From NCBI RefSeq assembly GCF_033568475.1, contig NC_133122.1, positions 180,377,449 to 180,441,448 of the forward strand: a DNA stretch of 64,000 nucleotides. Direction: 5' to 3'. Below the pieces are notes generated by a model, which did not search any database, had not been told where the DNA came from, and saw only the letters and a list, made by a program, of their open reading frames with translations. Positions 1-11,800 of this stretch are shown here, piece by piece (the first letter of the stretch is position 1; every line of letters starts with the position of its first letter). This DNA comes from Henckelia pumila. Lineage: Eukaryota; Streptophyta; Magnoliopsida; Lamiales; Gesneriaceae. The position numbers and the translations under genes are program-made.

Positions 1-255
1 GGACGAGGCGGGTGGATCCAAGAGGGGCTAGGCAATGGTTGATCAGCTGGAGCTTCGTTTAGGTTTTTATTATGTTGTTTTGGGTTTATACAGCTATTCG
101 ATTTGGTTGTATATTATTTTGGATATTTACAGATTTCTTTCCTTGGGATTGTATAAATGTTATGGTTTCCGTAGTTGAATTCCGATTTCTATTTAATTAA
201 GTTAATTGCATGCCTAAGTTCTGTTTAGTAGGTGATCCGGATAAGGGTCACTACA
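1..255 (+). repeat. 3' part of a 5' LTR (Ty3/gypsy chromovirus), cut by the window start
   Basis: The stretch is non-coding, T-rich, and ends in ACA at 253-255. Four bases later comes a primer-binding site, which is the layout of a 5' LTR followed by its internal region. The beginning of the LTR lies outside the window, so its length and target duplication cannot be read. Confidence 0.75.
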
Positions 256-259
256 TTTA

Positions 260-271
260 TGGTATCAGAGC
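260..271 (+). other. Primer-binding site for initiator tRNA-Met
   Basis: TGGTATCAGAGC matches the complement of the 3' end of plant initiator tRNA-Met, the primer used by many Ty3/gypsy and copia elements. It sits four bases after the LTR end and just before the gag frame. Confidence 0.85.
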
Positions 272-330
272 ATGCATAATATTCTTGGGATTTAGATTCT
301 GCATAAGGTAACCGTGAGGTACTTTTGTAG

Positions 331-2288
331 ATGGCGAACTACGATGACCAGAGTAGCCATGGTAGTGGAGGTGGACGTTGGGGAGATGACGATCGTGAGC
401 GCCGTCGGGACCGTCATCATCGTCGTCGTGATGAGGAACGTTTTAGCATGCGCCGATTCTTATAGATGGCACCTAAGCCCTTGGTTAGAGGTGAGTCTTC
501 GGAGGATGTGGAGAACTGGTTAGACTGCATGGAGACGACTTTTCAGACTTTCCACTGCACCGAGGAGCAGAAGATGGAGACCCTTGGCTATCTTCTGGAT
601 GGGCGAGCTCGTAGGTGGTGGAGGTTTACTTCTGCACCCTTTGTTACGGCGAGAGGAGTGGCCACCTGGGCCGAGTTCCGCACAGCTTTTCAGAAGCCGT
701 ATTTTCCTCCTGCACTCCGTCAGTTGAAGGCGGGCGAGCTACCGAGTCTGCGACAGGGAGACATGTCTATTGACGAGTATCAGCAGAAGTTCTTTGATCT
801 GCAATCCTATTGCCCCGAGATTGCTGACAGCTCTGAGATGAAGTATAATCTGTTCCTTCAGGGCCTTAACCCTGAGATCCATGATCATGTGACGGTCGGT
901 GATGACATGTCCTACGAGGGTTTGGTGAGCCGTTGTCACCAGGAAGAGGACAACATTTGGCGGAACAGGTCTTTCTCTCAGTCGAAGCCTGCTAGTTCTT
1001 TGGGTCCCCGTGCCCAATCTTTCAAGAAGTCCGGATCTACTTCTTCCTCTGGTTCTGAAGGTGTTGTTCGCTTTGGGAAGAAGGACAAGTGCGAACATTG
1101 CGGAAAGAACCATCCGTCAGACAAGTGCCATAGAGCTTCTGGAGCTTGTTTCCGATGTGGAGAGGTTGGTCATATCCGGAGGGATTGTCCACTATCTGGG
1201 GGAGGCGATTCTGGTTCAGGATCAGGTTCTCAGGCCACCGTTCAGCAGAGGTCGCAGGGACAGCCTGCTGGGAGTTCTCATTTGAGGCCGCGGGCTTCTG
1301 GTCAGGTGTTTGCCTTGAGGCATGATCATGCTGTGGAGGAGAATGAGAAGGTCATCGCAGGTACATTTCTACTTTATGGTATACCTGCTATCGTACTTAT
1401 TGATACTGGTGCATCTCATTCCTTCATTTCTGCACGTTTTGTTAAGAGGCATAAGTTACCATGCATTGCACTAGATGTAGTAGTTTCTGTTTCTACTCCG
1501 ACGGGTCAATCTGCTTTGGCCAAGAGTTTAGTGATGGGTTGCCCTTTAGAGTTCGAAGGGAACATTTTGTTGGCGAATCTCATGGTCCTTGCGATGGACG
1601 ATTTCGATTGTATTCTGGGGATAGACATGCTGACTATCTATCGAGCTTCAGTGGACTTCTATCAGAGATTAGTACGCTTTCATCCGGATGAGAGTGATAG
1701 CCGGTTTTTCTATGGTGAGGGAGCGCGACCCCCGATGCCTTTGGTACCAGCTGTGAGAGCCTGTCGAGCTCTAGAGTCTGGCGGGGAAGGCTACCTTATC
1801 TATGCAGTTGATTTGTCCGCTGAGAGTATTGTGATAGAGAGTATTCCTGTTGTGGATGAATTCCCAGATGCATTTTCAGATGAGATTCCGGGTTTTCCTC
1901 CTGCTAGGGAAGTCGAGTTTGGCATAGAGTTGATGCCGGATACTTATCCTATTTCTCGAGCACCGTATCATCTGGCTCCGTCAGAGATGCGTGAGTTGAA
2001 GAATCAGTTACAAGATCTTTTGGACAAGGGGTACATTCGTCCTAGTGTATCTCTTTGGGGAGCTCCTGTTCTTTTTGTAAAGAATAAGGATGAGTCTATG
2101 CGGTTATGCATTGACTATCGGCAGCTAAATCGAGTTACTGTGAAGAACAAGTATCCTTTGCCTCGTATTGATGACTTGTTTGATCAGCTGCAGGGTACTT
2201 CGGTTTACTCCAAGATTGATTTGAGATCTGAGTATCATCAGTTGAGAGTCCGAGATCAGGATATAGCCAAGACTGCATTCCGTACTCG
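331..2288 (+). pseudogene. Ty3/gypsy gag-protease-RT polyprotein, truncated
   Basis: The frame starts at the ATG at 331 (Arg/His-rich leader) but meets TAG at 463-465 where relatives have Gln, then runs open to about 2288. It shows a gag domain (residues about 50-220), a zinc knuckle [14 protein letters not shown], an aspartic protease with the active-site motif [12 protein letters not shown], and the start of reverse transcriptase ([10 protein letters not shown], then [12 protein letters not shown]). Reading stops just after the conserved AFRTR of RT, where an inverted segment of the same family begins. The catalytic DD box, RNase H and integrase are missing. The architecture and gag sequence fit a Tekay/Del-type chromovirus. 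The element is dead through truncation and one nonsense codon. Confidence 0.85.
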
Positions 2289-2300
2289 CAGCTACCACTA

Positions 2301-2709
2301 CCCAGAATACAATCGAAATCGTCCATCGCAAGGACCATGAGATTCGCCAACAAAATGTTCCCTTCGAACTCTAAAGGGCAACCCATCACTAAACGCTTGG
2401 CCAAAGCAGATTGACCCGTCGGAGTAGAAACAGAAACTACTACGTTTAGTGTAATGCATGGTAACTTATGCCTCTTAACAAAACATGCAGAAATGAAGGA
2501 ATGAGATGCACCAGTGTCAATAAGTACGATAGCAGGTATACCATAAAGTAGAAATGTACCTGCGATGACCTTCTCATTCTCCTCTACAGCCTGATTATGC
2601 CTCAAGGCAAACACCTGACCAGAAGCCCGCGACCTCAAATGAGAACTCCCAGCAGGCTATCCCTGCGACCTCTGCTGAACGGTGGCCTGAGAACCTGATC
2701 CTGAACCAG
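2301..2709 (-). pseudogene. Inverted second copy of a gypsy gag-protease segment
   Basis: The minus strand repeats, with scattered substitutions, the stretch at about 1205-1617: the gag tail, the protease motif [12 protein letters not shown] and the following MDDFDCILG. It therefore forms a foldback with the forward copy, about 680 bp apart. About a dozen bases at 2289-2300 belong to neither arm. The substitutions (for example Arg to Cys after SFISA) suggest a related copy rather than a recent self-inversion. Confidence 0.8.
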
Positions 2710-3357
2710 AATCGTCCCGCCTAATGGTGGGTTGCGGGTTGGCCCGCCAAAACCCACCAATTTACATGTAAGCCCGCAGGGTTAGCCCGTCCCGCCACTT
2801 AAAAATGTCGCAGATCTGTGTTTACTCCGGCAATGTTGAAGATCTGCATTGACGTGGGTTGAAGCGAATTGTCTATCTTTGTGCTCAAAGTGAAATTTTC
2901 ACAGATTTGCAGGTTAGATTTAAGTTTTGAAATCTTTTAAATTTTGGGCGAATAAATTATTGTCATAGCTTGATGTATGTCTTACAAATTTAAAAGGTTG
3001 AATTGATGGAATTATTTGAGATTTTTTATGATTATAGAGGTGGTGTTGAGTTTTTGTGCATTGGGTTAGTTTTACAGATTAGCGTATGAATATCAATTTT
3101 TTCGTCTGTTGTTGGGAATGCAGTTCATTTGATCAACATTTGTGATAGATTAGCTGATATTTCGTATTGTTCTCGATTATAATGTTTTAATTCTTAATTT
3201 GGGGGTTTTAGTGCTGTATTATTACTGTGTTTGAAATTATTAGAATTAAAATCTAGTACTCTAAATTTGTTATTTTGTATTGTTTGTGTGTAATATATTA
3301 AGAAAGAATGTATTATGCTTCAATTTACTGTATTGAAAAGCATTTTTCTTTTGTAGT
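2710..3357. other. Non-coding stretch with a GC-rich hAT-like signature and MULE 5' flank
   Basis: 2712-2800 is rich in CCCGCC / GGCGGG words (GCGGGTTGGCCCGCC and similar), the kind of subterminal sequence seen in plant hAT elements. No terminal repeat or target duplication could be matched. From 2830 the sequence is AT-rich and leads into the MULE remnant. I see no gene here. Confidence 0.35.
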
Positions 3358-5816
3358 TTGAGAATGAAATCTGAAAGTGGTCCTTGCAATCTTTTGTTTT
3401 TGGGTTGCTGTAAATTCAAGCAACAGTTGTTTGTCATCTCAATCTTCAGTGGTTGTAGCTTGATAGATGTTTTTGCGAGTCTGAGCAAAAAATGTGCAAA
3501 AATATATCCGGAATCCATTATTCTTCAATATGTAGCTCCATTGCATAAGATGCTTGTGTCTTTGAATGATGATGATGATATCCTTAATATGATTTATCTT
3601 CATATATGTGTAAAGCTTACGACGATTGAATTGAGGGCAGAGAATAAAAATGAACACTTCAACAACTTGAATGATGGGAGGTAAAATACATTTACTATTA
3701 TTTCCCGTATTTTCATTCTCCTATTTTGATTTGTTTAGTAACATGTTTAATAAAAAAATTAAAGGTAAAATATTGTAGATTGCTTTGTATAAATTATCAA
3801 TTAGCTGTTTTAAACCAAGATTAATTTTTAAAAATTTTGAAATTTGTTTTTGTGGTTATTGTTCTTTTTTATCTTATTAATTGTATATTAAACTGGTAAG
3901 GGTTGATGAGGAAGACACGCAGTCGAAGAATGACAACGAGGTTGAACAGCCCCCTTGCGCCAATACTATAGATGCCTGGATTAATTGTATTCGTGGTGTA
4001 GGACAAACATTCAAGGGTGCTGGTGAATTTAGGAATTATTTGAAAAACTTTTCTGTTGGCACAAGACGTTCATTTATATAATTTAAAAATAACAGCGAGA
4101 AGATTATTGTGATTTGTAGTGAAAAGAGCTGCGATTGGAGAATTTATGCTTCAAAACATAAAAGAGACAATCTTTTTGCCATCAGAAAATGTAAACTGCA
4201 ACATAATTGTGGTGAGAATAATCTACGTAGCCGAGGGCATCCTAGAGCCGATGCTCATTGGATAGCGAATGTTGTGAAAGGAAAATTGAGAGGAGAACCC
4301 TCTTATCGTCCGTGTACAATGCAGATGGACTTGCAAAGAGATTTTGGGGTAGAGTTAAAATATCGCAAAGTGTGGAAGGGTAAAGAGTTGGCGATGCATG
4401 ATATTCATGGCACAGATTAAGGATACTATGATAAATTAAGATGGTACTGTGCTGCTGTTAAAAATACTAATTCTGGTAGTATTGTAGAGTGTGAGATTGA
4501 ACATTTGACTAAAAAATTCAGACGTTTGTTCATTTGTTTTCATGCATGTGCCGTCGTTTTTGTTAGTGGTTGTAGGCCATTGATATTTTTGGATGGTACT
4601 CATATAAAAAATAAGTATAAAGGATGCATCTTAATTGCTGTGTCGAAAGATGCGAACGATGATCTTTTCACAATTGCTTATGCCATAGTAGATGCGAAGA
4701 ATGATGCGAGCTGGGACTGGTTTTGTTATCATTTGAGTCGTGTGCTTCTTTATTATCAATGCATTCCATTCGACGAGTTCACATTTTTCTCGGAAAGACA
4801 TCCCAGTATCATCAAGGCAGTGAATCAAGTATTTGTTGGGAGTCACCATGCTTATTGTTTGAGACATTTAGTGGATAATTTTGTTAAGCAGGTAAATTCA
4901 AAATTACGTATCCTTGAGCAATTTTACTTTAATGTTTTCATATTATTTAATCATTTTAAGCTCAATCTAAATTTTTATTAATTTTTTTTGGTGTTGAGAA
5001 GTTATCCCAGGCATAACAAAAAGCATTGGTCTTCGATATTCAAGAAAGTTGCGTATGCTCCGTCTTTTCAAGAGTACGAGCAATATATAAACAATATATT
5101 AAAGTCAATTCCACTTGCCAGAGGGTTTATTGTAAATTCTGATCAACAGAGTTGGGCCAATGCATTGTTTGTTGGCAATAGATGAGGTGTTATAAATAAC
5201 AATATAGCCGAGTGTTGGAATAGTTGGGTTAGGCCAGCTCGTCATATGCCTATTGTTTATGGTTGATCACATACGCATGCATATAATGAAAATGATGCAC
5301 CGACGACGTGAATCCACTTTACTCATGACCAAGGAATTAAGTCCAAGAAAAGATAAGTCTGTTGTAAGCGCATATATGGAATCCCGAACATTAAGAGTTC
5401 AGCGTTCGTGTGATTGAAAGTTTGAGGTTGTTGATAGTAAAAAGTCATTTGCCGTGGATTCAGTGGATATGACTTGTTCATTTAGAGTTTGACAGATCAA
5501 TAAGATTCCGTGCAAGCATGCTTGCTCTGCCATTGAGGCTAAATCTATGTCTGTTTATGATTTTTGTGATAACTATTTCAAAATCGAAGTGTATCGCGCT
5601 GCGTACAAAGGACATATTAATCTTATCCCAACCTTTGACATCAATGAGTCATGTGTTGCTGAATCCGATATAATCCAAGCTCCTTCTGTGCGTAGTCAGC
5701 CCGGTCGTAGAAGGACGAAGAGAATATCATCGCAAGTTAATACACATGTCTCAACATATGGTTGTTGTCATGCGAGAGGACACAATAGACGCATTTGCAA
5801 AGAACCTATAGATTAG
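3358..5816 (+). pseudogene. MULE (MuDR-like) transposase, fragmented
   Basis: The blocks lie in the order expected of a plant MULE transposase. They are an N-terminal PB1-like part (3358-3681), an acidic linker and MuDR DNA-binding domain (3882-4420, with CDWRIYASK and QHNCG), and the DDE catalytic core (4505-4900). The core includes FLDGTHIKNKYKGCILIAV, WDWFCYHLS and the RHPSIIKAV / HAYCLRHLVDNF region. Then come the C-terminal region (4988-5185, HWSSIFKKVAY) and a SWIM/zinc-knuckle tail (5470-5816, CCHARGHNRRIC). In a live element this enzyme cuts and pastes the transposon. Here frames change between blocks and several stops intervene, so it is dead; some breaks could be introns. Confidence 0.85.
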
Positions 5817-6309
5817 CTGTAATTGGTTAAAAATATGATGTTTCAATTATTTTTTATTTTCATAACTTTTTTAACAGAAATTATTCAGAAATTAATCTTG
5901 ACTGTTCAAAAAATATGCAGGAAAAAGCGATTACTGGAAGGTGGTTCGAGCATGAAATTTCCCTTGAAAAGGCACACACGTTCGAGTGGAAGCATTGCTG
6001 GATTGCGCTTGGTTTGAGGCTTTTGTGGAACCATCTGCTGTCATATTTTAACTTGAGCTGGGTCGTAGTGTAGTTACGTGTATTGTGTTGTCTTAAGTTC
6101 TTCTGAAACCAACTCTGTTTATGGTAAACAAATATGTAATGTTTGAATTTGAGAAATGATCTTTGTCATTACTGTTTCAGTGAACGATGTCTTCTCAGTT
6201 AACTAATCAAATAAGTCGTTGCTTTAAATTTTCAAATGGCAGGTGCTAACTGATATGAATTTCGTACAACTTGTATTTAATATGGAATAAAGCTGCATAA
6301 ATTTGGAAC
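5817..6309. other. Intergenic DNA 3' of the MULE transposase
   Basis: AT-rich and non-coding. A short open frame at 5823-6017 (64 residues) resembles nothing I recognise. The stretch separates the plus-strand transposase from the minus-strand GRF zinc-finger remnant, so the two reading units converge here. Confidence 0.4.
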
Positions 6310-6939
6310 TTAATGTCTGATTATTACAATAAACAATGCTACAAGTAATATTAGCACAAGAACAAAACATGTGCAACCAAAACAACAGCATATTTCTATA
6401 ACATGGTCGTGCACTGGTGCACTAGTAGGCTGGTTGTGTAGCGCTTCAGAGGACGAAAAATCATTACGCTTGTAATTCAACTGTTCCGTTGAATCATGGA
6501 TGGAGGAGGATGCAGATTGTTGAGGCATTGAATACACGCAGCTCTCTTTACCTTACTTACTAGTGTTTGGTTTCAACTTTGACGATTTTTGAAGAGATTC
6601 ACCGTGATAATCATCGTACCAGAAAAAGCGATTTTGATGTTGCAGCTCACGAGGACAGAGGTAATACAACTCTCCCGGGCCGGTCGAACGTGGTCCGACT
6701 CTTCGTAATATCATTTCTCCAAAACCACATAGACATTGTGGTGCAATCTTCATTTCCATTGTGCGCGATCTTAAAAACTGAAATTTTATTTTGAAAAGAA
6801 AAACCCTAACTAATCTGGAACCAAGAAGCGAATGGAAGAGATTATGTGTACCGACAAAGCTTAATAATGAGGGGTAGGTGGTGGTCAAAGTCTTTAATTG
6901 GTCAATGTCCACTAAAATAGTGTGCTGCTCGTGGCCCAC
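6310..6939 (-). pseudogene. GRF-type zinc-finger protein with C-terminal membrane segment
   Basis: The minus strand encodes a GRF zinc finger, CLCGFGEMILRRVG...YYLCPRE...FFWYDDYH, followed in the same frame by a linker and a hydrophobic C-terminal helix rich in Val/Leu/Ile ending at 6310. A TAA at 6553-6555 separates the finger from the tail, and no substitute junction is obvious. The natural start is probably the Met just upstream of the finger (MEMKIAPQ). Small plant proteins with a GRF finger plus a C-terminal hydrophobic or coiled segment are common near transposon genes, but their function is unknown. The fourth zinc ligand expected in this family appears to be missing. Confidence 0.7.
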
Positions 6940-7502
6940 AATGTATGTCCTACAATAGGAACAAATTGTTCTCGATTAAATGACCTTTATCCCATCCACT
7001 CGTGCTAGTTGTGCTCGATCTCGCGGTTATTTGTTCCTAAATTTGAGTGAAATTAAAGTAAATTATAGTCCTCAAATTGTTATCGTAGACGAGAAACAAT
7101 CATATGAAGCATCTTGAAATATCCTTTTCAATTGTGTCATGCATAGTATTGTACAATCTTGGAGCATGTTCACAAGGACATGTAATCTTGTGCCGTAATT
7201 CAAGAAGATTGTTCCAAATTAGTAAAGTATTGTTCTACATAATTGAAATTTTGATCCAAAGCCACTTCCACTAGGGGAGTGTGATCTTCATGTCCCATAA
7301 TATTTGTCCTACAATCGGAACACATTGTTCTCGATTGCATGATATTTATCCCATCGTTTTTTACTAGTTGTGCTCGATCTCTCGGTCACATGTTCTTAAA
7401 TTTGAGTAGAATTAGAGTAAATTTCAGCCCTCAAATTGCTGAATTAGACGAGATAAAATCATATGAAACATCTCGCGGGTTTGGAATTTGGTAAATATAC
7501 CA

Positions 7503-7724
7503 CTATAGTATACATTGGTTGTTAGTGGACATCCACAAATGGTGCCCTGCTTGGGTCATTATCAATGTCTTCCTCCTACACCTTAGACAAAGTGGGGCAC
7601 AAGACATTACAAGACAAACACTTGGGTGATGGTTCCACCATTCTCTAGAGATTGAAATATCCTCTTCAATTGTGTCATGCATCGTATTGTACAATCTTGG
7701 AGCATGTTCATAAGGACATGTCAT
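7503..7724 (-). CDS. Repeat-borne 73-residue open frame, copy 1
   Basis: Starts MTCPYEHAPRLYNTMHDT and is rich in Cys, His and Trp. Its twin at 8041-8262 is the same length with about eight amino-acid differences. I do not recognise it. It is likely a fragment of a larger gene caught in the repeat, or chance, since no family motif is visible. Confidence 0.25.
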   Translation of the reverse strand: MTCPYEHAPRLYNTMHDTIEEDISISREWWNHHPSVCLVMSCAPLCLRCRRKTLIMTQAGHHLWMSTNNQCIL

Positions 7725-8040
7725 CTTGTGCCGTAATTCAAGAAGATTGTTCCAAATTAGTAAAGGATTGTTCTACATAACTGAAATTTTGATCCAAAGC
7801 CACTTCCGCTAGGGGAGTGTGATCTTCATGTCCCACAATGTTTGTCCTACAATCGGAACACATTGTTCTCGATTGAATGACATTTATCCCATCATTCTTT
7901 ACTAGTTGTGCTCGATCTCTCGGTCACATGTTCTTAAATTTGAGTGAAATTAGAGTAAATTTCATCCCTCAAATTGCTGAATTAGACGAGATAAAATCAT
8001 ATGAAACATCTCGCGGGTTTGGAATTTGGTAAATATACCA

Positions 8041-8262
8041 CTATAGTATACATTGGTTGTTAGTGGACATCCACAAATGGTGTCCTCCTTGGGTCATCAT
8101 CAATGTCTTCCTCCTACACCTTAGACAAAGTGGGGTACAAAACATTACAAGACAAACAATTGGGTGATGGTTCCACCATTCTCTAGAGATTGAAATATCC
8201 TCTTCAATTGTGTCATGCATCGTATTGTACAATCTTGGAGAATGTTCACAAGGACATGTCAT
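8041..8262 (-). CDS. Repeat-borne 73-residue open frame, copy 2
   Basis: Same frame as at 7503-7724, one repeat unit (538 bp) on. No frameshift or stop has arisen between the two copies. With so few differences this is weak evidence of coding constraint. Confidence 0.25.
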   Translation of the reverse strand: MTCPCEHSPRLYNTMHDTIEEDISISREWWNHHPIVCLVMFCTPLCLRCRRKTLMMTQGGHHLWMSTNNQCIL

Positions 8263-8567
8263 CTTGTGCCGTAATTCAAGAAGATTGTTCCAAATTAGTA
8301 AATGATTGTTCTACATAACTGAAATTTTGATCCAAAGCCACTTCCACTAGGGGAGTGTGATCTTCATGTGCCACAATGTTTGTCTTACAATCGGAACACA
8401 TTGTTCTCGGTTGAATGACATTTATCCCATCGTTCTTTACTAGTTGTGCTCGATCTTTCGGTCACTTGTTCTTAAATTTGAGTGGAATTAGAGTAAACGT
8501 CAGTCCTCAAATTGCTGAATTAGACGAGATAAAATCATATGAAACATCTCGCGGGTTTGGAATTTGG

Positions 8568-8626
8568 TTTAGACTAAATATGAAACAACTCACGTGTTTA
8601 GACTAAATATGAAACAACTCACGGGT
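8568..8626. repeat. Short tandem duplication (about 29 bp, twice)
   Basis: The word TTTAGACTAAATATGAAACA is repeated back to back at the 3' edge of the 538-bp array. Each copy continues CTCACG, and the second copy differs at one base. Confidence 0.8.
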
Positions 8627-8837
8627 TATCCACAAATGTTTCTCTATCACTGCAATCGCACCACACAAGAGAGATTATTCCATTTGTTTAGGATAATATT
8701 CTTAATATGTGATAATATATTCCTGAATTCAATTGTACAAAATATGAGGCTACTCGAACTTGTTTCTTCCCAAATGGAGTTTTACAAAATAATATAAACA
8801 GACTTACGTACTATAGATTATTCCATCAATCACAAAA

Positions 8838-11800
8838 GCTTACAAAGACAGTTGATCACAATTGTTTTTGAGCAATCCCCTTTCTTGAGATAAAATACTT
8901 GCAGTCAGTCGAGCACGATATGTGTCCATCTTCACTGTATTATGATATTCCCACATCTCAGCCGAGTCACAAGCTAGACACTCTACCCACATGCATGCAA
9001 AAACACCACAATCAAGCGATTCACCTTGATGACGCGTACGTTCTCTCAACACATTAGAGTCGGGTATGACAAAATTTGAATTATGGCGAACCCAACCAAC
9101 CAGAAAACGTGCCTTCAAAGATAAAGATTATTAAAAAACATTCAGACAAATCACATGACATGACACAATAAAGACTCACCAAAGTTTTACACGACCCTAA
9201 GCTGAAAGAATCGGGAAGTGAATTCCACATTTTGAATATCCCCTCTTTTGCGTGAAATACTAGCAGAAACCAATGCACTTTGCTATTAATTGGAAAAATG
9301 AGGTATTTGCATCTCTTGAACATATCTCCGTTACTTTTCTGCAAACAAAACTTAGAGGCAGCGGAGAGTCCCGCAAAAAAGGAGTCGTAGTCATTGTTCT
9401 GGACCTTCATTTTTTTTTCCGACTCTTCCAAGGAGATTAAACACTTCTCTCTACGTTACACAAAATAAAATAACATTAAAAACCAGAAACTAACTCAAAT
9501 GTATACTAACTCACCGATCACGCTTTTATATTTCTACTAACCTGCACCAAAGTATCCATGCAAAATATTTCATTTCTTTTATCCACACTGTATTTTTCCA
9601 TCATGCGCATTTGAACATTGATAATTTCACGGCTAACAAGCTTACCAAACAAGAAACCACAGAACACGAACGCTGACATATGAACAATTTCATCTTGCCA
9701 AACATCGAGACTACAAAAATAAATGAATTCTGTTGTATTAAAAATGATTCTAAAAAAAGTGATAAAAAAATAGAGCGAGCTTTCAGTGAGAAAATTCATA
9801 CGTGATGTCATCCCTAGAAAGATAATCCGTCAACAAATTTTTTTCTTTGGCAGTGGCTTCTTCATGTCCACAGAAATCTGTTCTACCTTGATATTGACTA
9901 GTCCACTGGTTACTCAAATCATTATTTTCTTCAAGTTCAACATCAATTATTTTTCCTCCATACGACAGAATACACAAACATGGTCAACATCAGTAACACG
10001 AAGTAAAATATAGGACCTCAAAATCAAATAACCAAGGTTTAAGTTGGTTTCGAGCAAAGTCAAACCTTTTTCCTGCCCTTCCTCTTGGGTGTGGTACTAG
10101 GTGGAGTAACAAACATTGATGGCTTTATTTTCTTCACTCGATCACCCCTCGTTTGAACATTATCGACGATGGAAGATTGGAAATTAGTTTTTTGCAACCT
10201 TCTTCAAATTATCATCACTCTCGTCGATCCCACCACTTTTTTCAGAGGTATAGTCACCAGTATCCATTTCAAACACATTGGTTAATGCATGTGTTGAAAT
10301 ATCAACCTCAGAAACATTATTTTCCTTAACGACTTTTGATACAAGATTATCCAAAAATTGATCAATCTCATTCAGATCCTCAGTACAAGAATTATGTCCA
10401 TCGACTTCGGTACTTTTCGTTCCCACGTGACCACTTTCTGCATTTTTTTCACCCTCAGGCTCAACACCAACAACACTTTTTTCATTTCCAATATCCAATC
10501 CATCATCACATGCATCTTCACCTATCTTCAATTCACCAATATCTGAAACATTGGTCTTATCCAATTCACCAACAACACTTTTTCCCTTCACCGAGTAATC
10601 AACACAATTTTTGACAGACACATCAACAAAATCATATAACTTACCACCTAGGTCATGACTCACACTCAACTCCTCTTCCTCATTGGTTTCATTGATTCCA
10701 TCAGCAGCTTCATCAACACTCAGATCATTATCAACTACAATATCCTTGCCTTTGCGATTTCGAGCAACTTCTTTCTCCAAAACCAGATTTTGTTTCAAAT
10801 CAACCAGCTTCCTTTTAGCTCCAACTCTCACACGTTTCAACTGCGCACAAATTTTTTTCAACATTTTAATCTCAGCCATTTGTTTATTCACAGTTTTTTC
10901 TAGTTCACAATTATCTCTCTTGCCTCCTTGTTCCTTCGAAATCGGCAGCAACAACTACAACAATAAAGAATTTAATGAAGAATATTTCTCTTTTCTAAAA
11001 CATGAAATAAAGGATGCTACTCAAATTAACTTGTTCTCCAACAACATTTCCTCCTCAGGAAAGGGATGTATTGACAAAACCTGATCCAAAAATAAATATA
11101 TATAATGCAAAGCTCCAGCATTCGAAATATGATTAGTAAATAAGAAGATACCTTGGTTGACGATATGACATCAAAAGCCACTTCAACTTTCACATCATCC
11201 AACTGGATCTTGCTTCTTCCGAAACGAAACAGGCGGGGGCAGATATGAACACTACGTGGTACGACTAATGACGACACTCTCTCATAGAACCAAGCCTAAG
11301 CAAAAACTCATATAAGTAAACAAATTCAAAAAATTAATAGCACAATAACTGAGTTAATTATATACTCACCATCAATCCAACAGTGCAACCATCCAAATAC
11401 AGTTTACTCTCTTGATTGTCTAATTCTCGGTATAAAAACCGAAACGCAGCATCTCCCCAACCAAACTCAAAAAAAGTGCTCAGTTCATCAATATAAGGAA
11501 AGATAAAAGCAGGAGTCATGTAATTATCAGTCGAGAATATTACAGAATTAAATATGAACAAAATGAACATTCGAACAAAATCATCAATGTCAGCTTCAAC
11601 AGTACTACTCGCAAGTGAATCAAGCTTTTTTTTTTATAACAATCCTGTGAGTGTTGCTTATTTTTCCTCCGAAGTGTCGAGACAGAAAGCTTGATTCAAG
11701 CTTGAGGTCCAAATCAACTTGTTGACCTCTCTAATGCAAACCAAGCACGATGAAGAAGTCTCTTGTAGTGAAAGGAATTGAAATATCACCACCAACAACG

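Larger units (their letters stand above)
6908..8568. repeat. Tandem repeat array, 538-bp unit
   Basis: The marker TCTCGCGGGTTTGG occurs at 7471, 8009 and 8547, exactly 538 bp apart. An additional divergent copy starts near 6908 and lacks about 170 bp (around 7111). Copies are roughly 95 per cent alike by eye. Each full unit carries the same minus-strand open frame of 73 codons (7503-7724 and 8041-8262). This resembles subterminal or satellite-like duplication inside the MULE-related block. Confidence 0.85.

Noticed and set aside
739-1113. A 124-residue minus-strand ORF
   Set aside because: It is a shadow of the gag frame on the other strand and has no likeness to a known protein.
2712-2800. 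End of a second hAT transposon
   Set aside because: GGCGGG-rich words are suggestive, but I found neither a terminal CAGGG/TAGGG start nor a target duplication.
6908-8568. CRISPR-like or satellite array
   Set aside because: The unit is 538 bp with only about three and a half copies and no short-repeat/spacer pattern; it is a local tandem duplication in plant DNA.
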